Of a DNA stretch of 64,000 bases, positions 19,426-27,113 are shown one piece after another (positions within the stretch are counted from its first letter, which is position 1; every line of letters starts with the position of its first letter). This DNA is from a bacterium. GTDB lineage: Bacteria; Armatimonadota; Abditibacteriia; Abditibacteriales; Abditibacteriaceae. Where the stretch lies: positions 35,795 through 99,794 of the forward strand of contig SDZD01000019.1 in the NCBI GenBank assembly GCA_004172935.1. The letters are read 5' to 3'. The translations under genes and the position numbers were made by a program. The notes under the pieces are model-generated. The model was not told the DNA's origin. It ran no database searches and was given only the letters and a program-made list of their open reading frames with translations.

Positions 19426-19568
19426 AAGACTGTTTGGTTAGGTAATTGAGTTGTCTGGGTTGTCAGGTGGTTGGATGATTCACAGCGCAGTGGCGCGAAC
19501 ACAGCAAAGAAGGGCGTACAGTCGGATGGCTCTTCACCATTTAGTGACCAAAACACCCAGCCACCTAA
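19426..19568. repeat. Short intergenic element with near-inverted ends
   Basis: The gap between DUF1385 and prfA starts with GTTTGGTTAGGT (19432-19443) and ends with ACCTAACTAAAC (19563-19574), an 11-of-12 inverted match. An inner stretch 19455-19474 reads, on the opposite strand, CCAACCACCTGACAACCCAG, which resembles 47257-47276 (16 of 20 identical). It may be a miniature repeat, but no target-site duplication is evident. Confidence 0.35.
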
Positions 19569-20609
19569 CTAAACGATGGCTTCTTCTTCGTTGACCATCG
19601 CGGTCGCGCCTTCGGGTTCAATCGGCTGAGGAGGCGTTTCTTTTTCGAGCAACACGCGCATCGCCTCACAGGCCACTTCGAGTTGTTCGTCGTTGGGCTG
19701 AGCCGTAGTCAGGCGTTGCAGCCACATTCCCGGTGTGATGACGAGGTTAGCGAGCGCCCCCAGACGCGGGTTCACCGTCGCTTTCAGCACCTCATACGAT
19801 ACGCCCGCAACAAGCGGAAGCATCAACAAGCGAAGCCCAACACGTAACAGGTGGTTATCGGGCCACGGCAAAAACGAGTAGCAAAAGATGCCAACGAACA
19901 CCGTCAGCAGCGCGAAGCCCGTTCCGCAGCGCGGATGCGGCGTGTCGAAGGAGCGCGCCCCTGCGGGGGTAAGCGGACGATTATTTTCGACGGCGTAAAC
20001 GACTTTATGCTCGGCGCCATGATAGGCGAACAAGCGGCGAATTTGCTTGCGGCGTCCGATAGCCCAGACATAGGCTACGAAGACCATCAACTTGACAGCG
20101 CCTTCGATGAGCGTGAGCGCGATGATGGATAATCGCGATTCGTTGCCGATATGGGGTTCGAAAACAAAGTGCGCGATGAAGTTGGGCACAACAACAAAGC
20201 AGATGGCGCCAAAACCGAACGATAGCAGCGCAGTCAGCACGAAAAGCACTCCCATCAAAGGCGAGGTTTTCTTTTTGGCAGGTGTGCCATCGGTTGTGGT
20301 TGCGGTGGCAGCCTCATCGGGAGCCGCCTCGCCCTTTATCTGTCGCTGGCGGGCTTCTTCATCTTCAAGAGCCAAGCCGCTTGACCATTGCAGGTAATCG
20401 GTTCCAAGGCGCATCATCTCGACGAGCGCGAAAATACCTCGCAGCAAGAAGATGTTGAGGTAGGGTCGCTTCTTCAAAATCGAGTCGAATGGTTCGACAC
20501 GGGTTTGAATGGTGCCATCGGCACGACGAACGGCAGCCCCGACGTGGGAGGGACCACGCATCATTACGCCCTCGATTAAAGCCTGTCCGCCCAGTTGAAA
20601 TTGCGCCAT
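19569..20609 (-). CDS. DUF1385 (YqhQ-like) membrane protein
   Basis: A 346-residue integral membrane protein of the DUF1385 family. The N-terminus FQLGGQALIEGVMMRGPSHVGAAVR is diagnostic; RRLFAYHGAEHKVVYAVEN near residue 195 and SFDTPHPRCGTGFALL near 225 are the other conserved blocks. Transmembrane segments are visible near 130-155, 170-195, 230-255 and 265-285. A Thr/Ala/Asp/Lys-rich insert (about 90-125) is variable. Function unknown. The family commonly sits between rpmE and prfA/prmC, which is the order here if the rpmE-like remnant upstream is counted. No good ribosome binding site precedes ATG 20609; an upstream extension of the frame lacks family similarity. Confidence 0.93.
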   Translation of the reverse strand: MAQFQLGGQALIEGVMMRGPSHVGAAVRRADGTIQTRVEPFDSILKKRPYLNIFLLRGIFALVEMMRLGTDYLQWSSGLALEDEEARQRQIKGEAAPDEAATATTTDGTPAKKKTSPLMGVLFVLTALLSFGFGAICFVVVPNFIAHFVFEPHIGNESRLSIIALTLIEGAVKLMVFVAYVWAIGRRKQIRRLFAYHGAEHKVVYAVENNRPLTPAGARSFDTPHPRCGTGFALLTVFVGIFCYSFLPWPDNHLLRVGLRLLMLPLVAGVSYEVLKATVNPRLGALANLVITPGMWLQRLTTAQPNDEQLEVACEAMRVLLEKETPPQPIEPEGATAMVNEEEAIV

Positions 20610-20750
20610 ATCAATAAAAAAATAAAAGAGCCGAGAAGAAAGAAAAAGGAGCGAAGAACAGGATGATGCAAAAAACAGGATTAAACGAAACGAATCTCGC
20701 TCAACTCCCACTTCCTGTCATGTCCTTGTTCTTCGCTCCTGTAGAAAATT

Positions 20751-20778
20751 GCTAACGCCATCCCAATGGGGCGTTAGC
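20751..20778 (-). terminator. Stem-loop at end of rpmE-like ORF
   Basis: Perfect nine-base stem GCTAACGCC / GGCGTTAGC with a ten-base loop. On the minus strand it is followed by AATTTTC, a weak U tract, so it may be a terminator or attenuator ahead of DUF1385. The stop codon of the small rpmE-like ORF lies inside the right arm. Confidence 0.45.
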
Positions 20779-20838
20779 CCCACTCACACGCTTGCGATTG
20801 AAGCGCGAGGTGTATTCGGGATGAATGTTGGTCTTCAT
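20752..20838 (-). pseudogene. Possible rpmE (bL31) remnant or short ORF
   Basis: A 28-codon frame starting at ATG 20838 encodes MKTNIHPEYTSRFNRKR followed by unrelated residues. The first nine residues match the start of ribosomal protein L31 (MKxxIHPEY), but the Cys-containing body of L31 is missing and no other frame supplies it before DUF1385. L31 genes are frequently just upstream of DUF1385-prfA, so a truncated gene is plausible. A chance match cannot be excluded. No Shine-Dalgarno site is visible. Confidence 0.4.
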
Positions 20839-20877
20839 AGCTTTGCGACTGTAGGGCGCCATTTGCGGGGCGCGAAA

Positions 20878-20902
20878 CAGGGCGAGCCGTTGGCCCGCCC
20901 TG
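20878..20902 (-). terminator. Terminator-like hairpin after the secreted helical protein gene
   Basis: Inverted repeat CAGGGCG-G-GCC / GGC-T-CGCCCTG with a three-base loop, followed on the minus strand by TTTCG. It lies 110 bases past the stop of the gene at 21014-22315, which it would terminate. Confidence 0.5.
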
Positions 20903-21013
20903 AGAACGATTTTATAAAAATCAGGACGCACTTTTATCGCGTCTCGTTCCAGCCCTTCAACAGAAGAAGCGCTTGCCACCAGTGAAGGAACTATATCGAA
21001 GACGCGACTGCGT

Positions 21014-22315
21014 TTAGCCGAGAACCTGACCGGCCAACAGCAGCAAGGCTTCGGCGCGAGCCGGAGCAGCAAGCCCCTTGGATTGGTTGTAGGCGGTGCG
21101 AACATCGCGTTGCGCGGTGTCCTGCAATTGGGCGGCGCCAACCTTCGAGCGACGTGCTTCAAGCACGTCCTTCAAGAAAGCGCCAACTTGGATGCGTCCG
21201 CCTTTCCACGACAGTTGTTTGCCCCAGTCGCGTCCACGCCACAAATCTTTGGTCACCATCAGGCGAGCCAAACGCGATTGCAGTTGGTCGCGATAAACAC
21301 CAGCGGGTGCTTTGCCAGCATAGTCCCACAAAACTTCGAGTTGCGAAGTCTCGATAGCAGGACGTGCCGATGGGTAGATTGCAGGTAAGGTCTGCGAAAT
21401 CGCCTTCAAAACGTCGGGCTGTGCGGGCAATTGCAATAGCACTGGCAAAGCGCGAGCGTCATACGGTGCAGCGGCAGTCGCTAACGCCTGTACGCGCTGC
21501 GTGGTGGTGGAACGCAATGAGGTCTGCGAAATTTCGGCGAGGCCGATACGCGCAGTGGCCAAATTTTTCAGGCCAGCATCAGAAATGCGCGAGGCGAGGG
21601 TACGCGCCAATTGCAAATCGTAGCGAGCGGCAGCCCCCGACAACTCGGTGAGCAGGTTGTCTTTCACGGCGGAAGTGCCGATGAGGTTCACCTGCGACGA
21701 GGCTTCGCGAACGGCCTCTTCCTGTCGAGCCGGGTTGAGTTCACTGGCGCGGTAAGCGGCGAACACGAGGGCACGAGCACGTGGCGTCAGTTCCGGCTCG
21801 GAGCGAGCGGCGCGCATAGCGCTGACGAGTAACTCATCGGCCTTGAGCCAGTTCTTGCCCCCAACAGCACGCGACACCTGAATGAGTCCACCAGCGCGGG
21901 CGGCAGCATCGGGTGTGCCCAGCGCAAAGCGCTCGGCGAAAACGGCATCAGTACGAGCGGCGACATCAAAGAATGCGGCTAGAGCATCGGTTCGCACATT
22001 GCGTGGCACCGAGGACGACATGGCAATCGCCAACCAACGGCGGCTCAAATCATCGCGTGCCTCACCGGGCAGACGTGGAAGTAGCGCGGCAGCAGTGCGC
22101 GTCACGGCAACACGAGCGGCAGGATTCGCCTCGGCAATAGCAATGGCTTCTCCCGTCAAAGAAGACGCGGATAGATCACCTTGGGCCATGTCGGCTGCAG
22201 CAGACGGGGCTGGTGGCAGGTCCGATTGGGCCAAAGTGGGTAGCGTGGCGCTCAGCAGCAACAAGGCGGCGGCAAAAGTGGTAACGATAGAACGGTTGGT
22301 TTGGGCAGCAAACAC
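21014..22315 (-). CDS. Secreted alpha-helical protein of unknown function
   Basis: A 433-residue exported protein. The signal peptide is clear (IVTTFAAALLLLSATLPTLAQS, cleavage after about residue 29). The rest is a long series of Ala/Arg-rich helices with HEAT- or TPR-like spacing (for example LLPRLPGEARDDLSRRWLAIA, then AFFDVAARTDAVFAERFAL), so an alpha-solenoid is likely. The start is GTG 22315, chosen because AAGGAG lies seven bases upstream; longer frames begin at a GTG without such a site. No catalytic motif. It precedes the rpmE-like ORF and DUF1385 on the same strand but is separated by a terminator-like hairpin. Confidence 0.75.
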   Translation of the reverse strand: MFAAQTNRSIVTTFAAALLLLSATLPTLAQSDLPPAPSAAADMAQGDLSASSLTGEAIAIAEANPAARVAVTRTAAALLPRLPGEARDDLSRRWLAIAMSSSVPRNVRTDALAAFFDVAARTDAVFAERFALGTPDAAARAGGLIQVSRAVGGKNWLKADELLVSAMRAARSEPELTPRARALVFAAYRASELNPARQEEAVREASSQVNLIGTSAVKDNLLTELSGAAARYDLQLARTLASRISDAGLKNLATARIGLAEISQTSLRSTTTQRVQALATAAAPYDARALPVLLQLPAQPDVLKAISQTLPAIYPSARPAIETSQLEVLWDYAGKAPAGVYRDQLQSRLARLMVTKDLWRGRDWGKQLSWKGGRIQVGAFLKDVLEARRSKVGAAQLQDTAQRDVRTAYNQSKGLAAPARAEALLLLAGQVLG

Positions 22316-22569
22316 GCGCGACTCCTTAGTACAGCGCCCAACGGCGCAAAACACGGCGATTTTACCACAGCCCCCACATTTTTTAGCAGGAAGGGCAAAA
22401 ATCGCAACCTAAACAGCGGTTTAGGGGCCAAATTCTTTACAACAACGGGGCGATTGCACCCAATTTAGCAACAGTTGTATCAATTTCAGAGAAAACTGCG
22501 AGAATTCGAACAAGAATTATAAAGCGACCACCTTAAACGGTGTTCAAATTGCCGTTTGAACCGGGAAAC

Positions 22570-23466
22570 ATGAGTTCTTCCTCGTCGGCTTCCCAGCCGT
22601 CGCCGCGTACCCTCTCTCAATCCGCACAGGAATATGGGCGCGGTGTAGCAGGGGGTCTGCTCTTTTCGCTTCCTCTGCTTTTCACGTCCGAGGTGTGGTG
22701 GGCGGCGTTCGCCATCCATCCCTTACGATTATTGTTTTACGTCCTGAACGTCGGAATCCTACTGGTGCTTTACAACCGCTTCGCGGGATTGCGCCCCAGT
22801 GCTTCCTGGACAGAGTGCGCCATCGACTCAGTCGAAGAAATGGGCATTGGCTTGCTACTCGCAGCGGGCGTACTATGGCTACTTGGCCAATTGACACTTC
22901 CCCTCTCATCGCTTGAATTAGTAGGCAAAGTGGTCATGGAAGGCATGACCGTCGCCCTGGGCGTATCAATTGGCACCGCTCAACTGGGCGCCTCAAGCGA
23001 TGACAAGGCCGAGGAAGACAACAGCGAAAAAGATGACGATAGCATTATCGCCCAAATAGCGATCGCGTTTTGCGGCGCCATCCTCTTCGTTTCCAACATC
23101 GCCCCCACCGAAGAGATTCTGATGGTCGCGCTTGCGGCGGCGCCGCTCAAATTGCTGTTCATCGCTCTATTGTCTCTAGTGCTAGGTGGCTATCTGCTGT
23201 ACTTCGCCGAATTTCGCGGCGCTACTCAAACGCAAGACCGTATCGAAATTGCGCGCGGCGTGTTTTCTTCCTATGCGATTGCTTTGATAGCGACAGCAAT
23301 TACCCTCGCCTTCTTCGGACGCTTCGATGGCGAGTCGCTGCTCACCAACATTAATCAAACCGTCGTCGCAGGTTTGGCGGGGTCGCTTGGTGCCTCTGGC
23401 GGACGCTTTTTACTGCAGCTTAATTCCAACGATTCCAATTCTGATTCGGGAGACAAGCATGAATAA
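22570..23466 (+). CDS. TIGR02587-family (DUF2391) integral membrane protein
   Basis: A 298-residue polytopic membrane protein that I recognise as the TIGR02587/DUF2391 type. About seven hydrophobic segments are visible, with a conserved WTECAIDSVEEMGIGLLLAAG stretch near residue 78 and an acidic cytosolic loop (DDKAEEDNSEKDDDS) near 145. Function is unknown. Its stop overlaps the start of the next gene by eight bases, and that gene belongs to TIGR02588, the known two-gene partner family, which strengthens both calls. A GTG at 22540 is a possible earlier start. Confidence 0.85.
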   Translation: MSSSSSASQPSPRTLSQSAQEYGRGVAGGLLFSLPLLFTSEVWWAAFAIHPLRLLFYVLNVGILLVLYNRFAGLRPSASWTECAIDSVEEMGIGLLLAAGVLWLLGQLTLPLSSLELVGKVVMEGMTVALGVSIGTAQLGASSDDKAEEDNSEKDDDSIIAQIAIAFCGAILFVSNIAPTEEILMVALAAAPLKLLFIALLSLVLGGYLLYFAEFRGATQTQDRIEIARGVFSSYAIALIATAITLAFFGRFDGESLLTNINQTVVAGLAGSLGASGGRFLLQLNSNDSNSDSGDKHE

Positions 23467-23845
23467 GCTGGGAAAGAATGCCCTCGAATGGTCGGTGTTT
23501 GGTGTCAGTTGTGTCTTGGTTCTGGCTCTGCTGGGATTCTTGGGTTATGCCAGTTGGAATTACACCGACTCGCCTGCGCACATCGAATTTCATCTGGGGC
23601 AACCAACCAAAGTGGGCAAAATATGGCAGGTCGAAGTCGAGGTGCAAAACAAGGGTGGGCACGCCGCCGAAGGCGTGGAAATCGAAGTCGAATGGGCCGC
23701 ACAAAAACAGACGGCAAACTTTGTTTTGCCGCACCTGCCTCACCAGGGGAAACGCACCGGATTTGCGATTTTCGAGGCCACTGGCACCTCTCAACTGTCA
23801 ACATCCGACTTGAAAGCGCGCGTCACAGGCTACGAGGAGGGCTAA
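23459..23845 (+). CDS. TIGR02588-family protein
   Basis: A 128-residue protein with one N-terminal transmembrane segment (about 10-33) and a beta-rich extracytoplasmic domain (PAHIEFHLGQPTKVGKIWQVEVEV near residue 40). This is the partner of TIGR02587 proteins; the pair is found together in many genomes and is otherwise uncharacterised. The start ATG 23459 lies inside the end of the preceding gene, so translation is probably coupled. cysC follows 21 bases later. Confidence 0.85.
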   Translation: MNKLGKNALEWSVFGVSCVLVLALLGFLGYASWNYTDSPAHIEFHLGQPTKVGKIWQVEVEVQNKGGHAAEGVEIEVEWAAQKQTANFVLPHLPHQGKRTGFAIFEATGTSQLSTSDLKARVTGYEEG

Positions 23846-23866
23846 AATCGTTAAACCAATTGCCTC

Positions 23867-24427
23867 ATGAGCGCACATAAAGGGTTCACGTTGTGGTTTA
23901 CCGGCCTGTCGGGCGCGGGCAAATCCACGTTATCGGAAGCATTAGAAAGCGAGTTTCGTCGCCGCAATTATCACGTCGAAGTTTTGGACGGCGACATCGT
24001 CCGCACTCACCTCAGCAAAGGACTGGGCTTTTCCAAAGAAGACCGCGATACCAACGTCCTTCGCATCGGCTTCGTCTGTGCGCTACTGGCGCGCAACGGC
24101 GTTATCTCGGTCAGTGCCGCGATTTCGCCCTACTCCGATATTCGCGCCCAATGTCGCCAGATGACCGAAGAGTCGGGTGCAACTTTCGTTGAGGTCTACA
24201 TGAACGCCCCGCTCGAAGTCGTGGCAGCGCGCGACGTGAAGGGTCTCTACAAACGCGCTATGGCGGGCGAAATCCCGCAGTTCACCGGAGTTTCCGACCC
24301 ATATGAAGCCCCCGAAAACCCCGAAGTCACCATCGACAGCGGCAAAGAAGCCGTCGAAGTTAGCGCACAAAAAGTGCTGGCCTACCTCGAAGAACACGGA
24401 CTTATTTCGGCTCCAGCTTCCAACTAA
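23867..24427 (+). CDS. cysC: Adenylylsulfate kinase
   Basis: Phosphorylates adenosine 5'-phosphosulfate to PAPS for sulfate assimilation or sulfation. The 186-residue P-loop kinase shows Walker A GLSGAGKSTL near residue 13, DGDIVRTHL near 42, the mobile-lid stretch GLGFSKEDRDTN near 53, VSAAISPYSD near 83 and FTGVSDPYEAPENPEV near 139. Length is normal. No cysD/cysN or reductase is adjacent, so the use of PAPS is not evident here. The next gene is a PHP phosphoesterase of a group that includes pAp phosphatases, a possible functional link. Confidence 0.95.
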   Translation: MSAHKGFTLWFTGLSGAGKSTLSEALESEFRRRNYHVEVLDGDIVRTHLSKGLGFSKEDRDTNVLRIGFVCALLARNGVISVSAAISPYSDIRAQCRQMTEESGATFVEVYMNAPLEVVAARDVKGLYKRAMAGEIPQFTGVSDPYEAPENPEVTIDSGKEAVEVSAQKVLAYLEEHGLISAPASN

Positions 24428-24437
24428 AACAATATCC

Positions 24438-25307
24438 ATGCCCATTGACTTACACGCTCATACAACGGCCTCTGACGGCACCTTTTCCCCGCGCGAACTG
24501 GTCGCGCACGCCAAAGAACTGGGGCTTAACGCCATCGCCATTTCCGACCACGACACCATCTTCGGCTGGGAAGAAGGTATCGAAGCCGGGCGCGAGTTGG
24601 GCGTGCGTGTGGTGCCAGCCATCGAGCTTTCGGTTTCGGACGAAAATGGCAAATTCCACTTGCTCGGTTTCTTTCCCAACCATACCAACCTCGAAGGCAC
24701 TCAACTGGGCGAAGCCGTCAAAGAATTGCAGCGCGAACGTGACGAACGCAACACCCGCATCTATACGAACTTAGAAAAATTAGGCGTGCCCGTTTCACCG
24801 CAACGAGTTCGCGAAATCGCGGGTGGCGGCGCCCAAATCGGACGCCCGCACATCGCCAAAGCCATCATCGAACTCGGCAAAGCCACTTCGGTTCAGGACG
24901 CCTTCGACAAATACCTCGACGCCAAAAGCCCAGCCTACTCCTCGAAAGCAGGCCTGACACCACGCGAAGCCGTCGCCCTCATCCACGACGCGGGCGGCAT
25001 CGCCGTGTGGGCACACCCCACCCGCCAACCCTCGGAGCGAGCGGGCATCCTCGATTTCGATGAAGGCGCGGCACTCATACCCAAATGGATCGAATGGGGC
25101 GTGGACGGCCTCGAAATCTACTACGGCGCCTACACCCCCGAAGAAGCCGCCTGGACTCTCGACATGAGCCTCCAATTCAACCTGCTCGGCACAGGTGGCA
25201 GCGACTTCCACGGCTCCACTAAACCCAACGTCCCTTTAGCCCAGGTCAACGGAGGCACAAGCGTCCCAGATGAGGTGCTGGAAAATCTCTTGAGTTGGCG
25301 TAAATAA
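24438..25307 (+). CDS. PHP-domain phosphoesterase (YciV/RnaAM-like)
   Basis: A 289-residue trinuclear-metal phosphoesterase. Metal ligands follow the PHP pattern: DLHAHTTASDGTFSP at the N-terminus, ISDHDTIFGW near residue 36, PAIELSV near 60, WAHPTRQ near 192 and TGGSDFHG near 252. The family includes 3',5'-nucleoside bisphosphate phosphatase and the 5'-3' RNA exonuclease RnaAM (YciV/TrpH). The frame is open upstream within cysC, but ATG 24438 gives the standard start. It begins 11 bases after cysC, so the two are likely co-transcribed; a shared role in PAPS/pAp metabolism is inferred. A perfect terminator follows. Confidence 0.9.
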   Translation: MPIDLHAHTTASDGTFSPRELVAHAKELGLNAIAISDHDTIFGWEEGIEAGRELGVRVVPAIELSVSDENGKFHLLGFFPNHTNLEGTQLGEAVKELQRERDERNTRIYTNLEKLGVPVSPQRVREIAGGGAQIGRPHIAKAIIELGKATSVQDAFDKYLDAKSPAYSSKAGLTPREAVALIHDAGGIAVWAHPTRQPSERAGILDFDEGAALIPKWIEWGVDGLEIYYGAYTPEEAAWTLDMSLQFNLLGTGGSDFHGSTKPNVPLAQVNGGTSVPDEVLENLLSWRK

Positions 25308-25347
25308 AAATCAAAAGGCGGCGATGTACATCGCCGCCTTTTGATTT
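25308..25347. terminator. Bidirectional intrinsic terminator, 40-base perfect palindrome
   Basis: Each 20-base arm is the exact reverse complement of the other (arm begins AAATCAAAAGGCGGCG), with A and T tracts at the outer ends on both strands. It starts one base after the PHP gene stop and reaches two bases into the stop codon of the convergent M48 protease gene, so it probably serves both. Confidence 0.9.
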
Positions 25348-26494
25348 AAGCCTTGCCGTTGAGTTGGACTCGCCAGAAGAGGCGGCTGAAATTGCCCGCC
25401 CATTTCTCGCCGACTTGAGCGGGGGTTTGGACTCCGTTTAATTTGACGTCTTCAGCGGAAGGTGTCGCTATGGTTTGACCTCGGCCTGTCAGCGTACCAT
25501 TACCCGTTGTGGCGATTTCATAGGCTTTGAGATCGGTTTTCCACAGGTCGTTCAAGCGTGTAGCCGCGCCCTGCGCGCGCGCTTTGCCATCGTCGGTTTT
25601 GACGAATTCCAGCAAAGTCAGGGTATTCATCACCACGGCGAAGCGGTCGGCTTTATCAGCGACAGAGAACACAGCGCCGCCCTCGACATCACGAGGTGTG
25701 TAAGGAATGTTTTCACGCTTCATTTGCCCCTGAACCGCTTCGGCCCGCTCATCCGAAGGCGGGTGAGTCGCGAAAATTCCAAGTTGAATATCGGGGCGGC
25801 GCATTTCCTGAGCTTGCAAACGCTGCATGAAGGTCACCAGAGCAGACGGGTTATAACCCGCTTTTTGCATCGTATCGACGGCGCTGGAATCGGCTTCTTT
25901 TTCGAGGTTCACACCATAGCCGTTCATGGCGCCGAGCAGAGCGAACTGCGAGAACTGCGCGACGTTGGCGCCGTTCTGTCCGCCCGCCAACATCGCGGCC
26001 ATAGCAGCAAGGCTAATCAAACTCAGCTTTTTGGATTTGGCCTGCCCACGAAGCGCGTGTAAGCGCGCGTTGTGCCCCAACTCGTGCGCTAATACGCCTG
26101 CCAATTCGTCATCGGACGAAACAAAATCGGTTAAGCCCTTGAAGACGTAAACGTGACCGCCGGGGAGCGTAAATGCGTTGATGTCGGTGTTATCGACGAT
26201 CTTTACCGTGTAGGGAATATCGGGGCGGGTTGTCGCCGCGCCCAACTTTTTGACCATCAACTCGACTTTTTCCTGCAATGCTTTGTTGGCGGGCACCTTC
26301 AAATCAAGCATTTTGGTCGTCTTATCGCTTTCAAACTGTTTCACTCCCTCGTCGCCCATCTTGGCTTCGGAGGGCAGTACGCCCTTGGGAGGATTGTTGG
26401 GGTCAAGTTTTTCGGCGCGAGAAGCCGTCACCAACGGCGGCGCCATCAAGCAAAGCGCCATCAGGGGCAAAACAAAGGGACGGTAGACAAACAT
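25346..26494 (-). CDS. M48-family metallopeptidase, exported
   Basis: A 382-residue zinc protease of family M48 (Oma1/BepA/LoiP side). After a signal peptide (FVLPLMALCLMAPPLVTASRA, about 26 residues) the catalytic domain shows the HELGH motif near residue 138 and the third ligand Glu in NLEKEADSSAVDTMQKAGYNP near 198; FATHPPSDERAEAV near 245 is the usual downstream block. Likely periplasmic quality control of envelope proteins (family knowledge). The start codon is odd: a terminator-like hairpin ends one base upstream of ATG 26494 and no Shine-Dalgarno site exists. An internal ATG twelve codons in is an alternative but also lacks one. Confidence 0.9.
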   Translation of the reverse strand: MFVYRPFVLPLMALCLMAPPLVTASRAEKLDPNNPPKGVLPSEAKMGDEGVKQFESDKTTKMLDLKVPANKALQEKVELMVKKLGAATTRPDIPYTVKIVDNTDINAFTLPGGHVYVFKGLTDFVSSDDELAGVLAHELGHNARLHALRGQAKSKKLSLISLAAMAAMLAGGQNGANVAQFSQFALLGAMNGYGVNLEKEADSSAVDTMQKAGYNPSALVTFMQRLQAQEMRRPDIQLGIFATHPPSDERAEAVQGQMKRENIPYTPRDVEGGAVFSVADKADRFAVVMNTLTLLEFVKTDDGKARAQGAATRLNDLWKTDLKAYEIATTGNGTLTGRGQTIATPSAEDVKLNGVQTPAQVGEKWAGNFSRLFWRVQLNGKA

Positions 26495-26495
26495 A

Positions 26496-26527
26496 AAAAG
26501 GCAAGCCGAATGAATGGCTTGCCTTTT
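26496..26527 (-). terminator. Intrinsic terminator abutting the M48 start codon
   Basis: Twelve-base stem AAAAGGCAAGCC / GGCTTGCCTTTT with loop GAATGAAT. On the minus strand it ends in a T tract one base before the ATG of the M48 gene. It would terminate the small upstream gene (26580-26861) or occlude M48 translation. Confidence 0.75.
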
Positions 26528-26579
26528 GGACTTTCAATGGGAGGTCGCGGTTTCCCGCACTTTGCCATGAACTGAATAT

Positions 26580-26861
26580 TTACGCGCCATGCTTGTGGTG
26601 AACGCGGCCATTGTGCGGGTGATGATGCGTTTTCGCATGTCCCAGACAAACGAGCCACATCTCGTTGCTTTTCGACTCGGCGACGGGCAACTCGCCCGCA
26701 GTAGAAAGCGTTGTAATCGTGCGTTTAAGAAGCACCCATTCGCCCTCACATTCGGGGCATTCGGACACGATCTGCATCAAGTGGTTGGCATCGGTAGAGG
26801 AGAGTTCTTCCGTTCCAAAAGACATCAAATCAATCATCGCGCGGTGACTTGTCGGGTTCAT
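26580..26861 (-). CDS. Small zinc-finger-like, His-rich protein
   Basis: A 93-residue soluble protein. Residues about 26-45 (DANHLMQIVSECPECEGEW) resemble the zinc-binding helix of anti-sigma factors, although the spacing here is His-x7-Cys-x2-Cys rather than the classical His-x3-Cys-x2-Cys. The C-terminus is His-rich (GHAKTHHHPHNGRVHHKHGA) and could bind metal. No transmembrane segment or sigma-factor gene is present. ATG 26861 has AGGAAG just upstream. It precedes the M48 protease gene but a terminator separates them. Confidence 0.6.
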   Translation of the reverse strand: MNPTSHRAMIDLMSFGTEELSSTDANHLMQIVSECPECEGEWVLLKRTITTLSTAGELPVAESKSNEMWLVCLGHAKTHHHPHNGRVHHKHGA

Positions 26862-27113
26862 AATCTTCCTGCTGTATGAAAAGCAAAGTACCGCCGCGAC
26901 GACATAATTAGGCGCCCCGGCGAATGGGAGTAAAAAGCACCCCTTTTCAGTTCTTGACCGCCTAAGCGACGCACGAAATCAATAGTTAGTTCCCCAATAC
27001 AGCGATTTTAATGGCACCAACCGATAAAGGTGACAAGAGAAAGAACTATGAAATCACAGCGAATATAGTCGTCTCGCCCCCAGGTATGCCATTGAAAAAC
27101 CTCAGAGGCTCGG

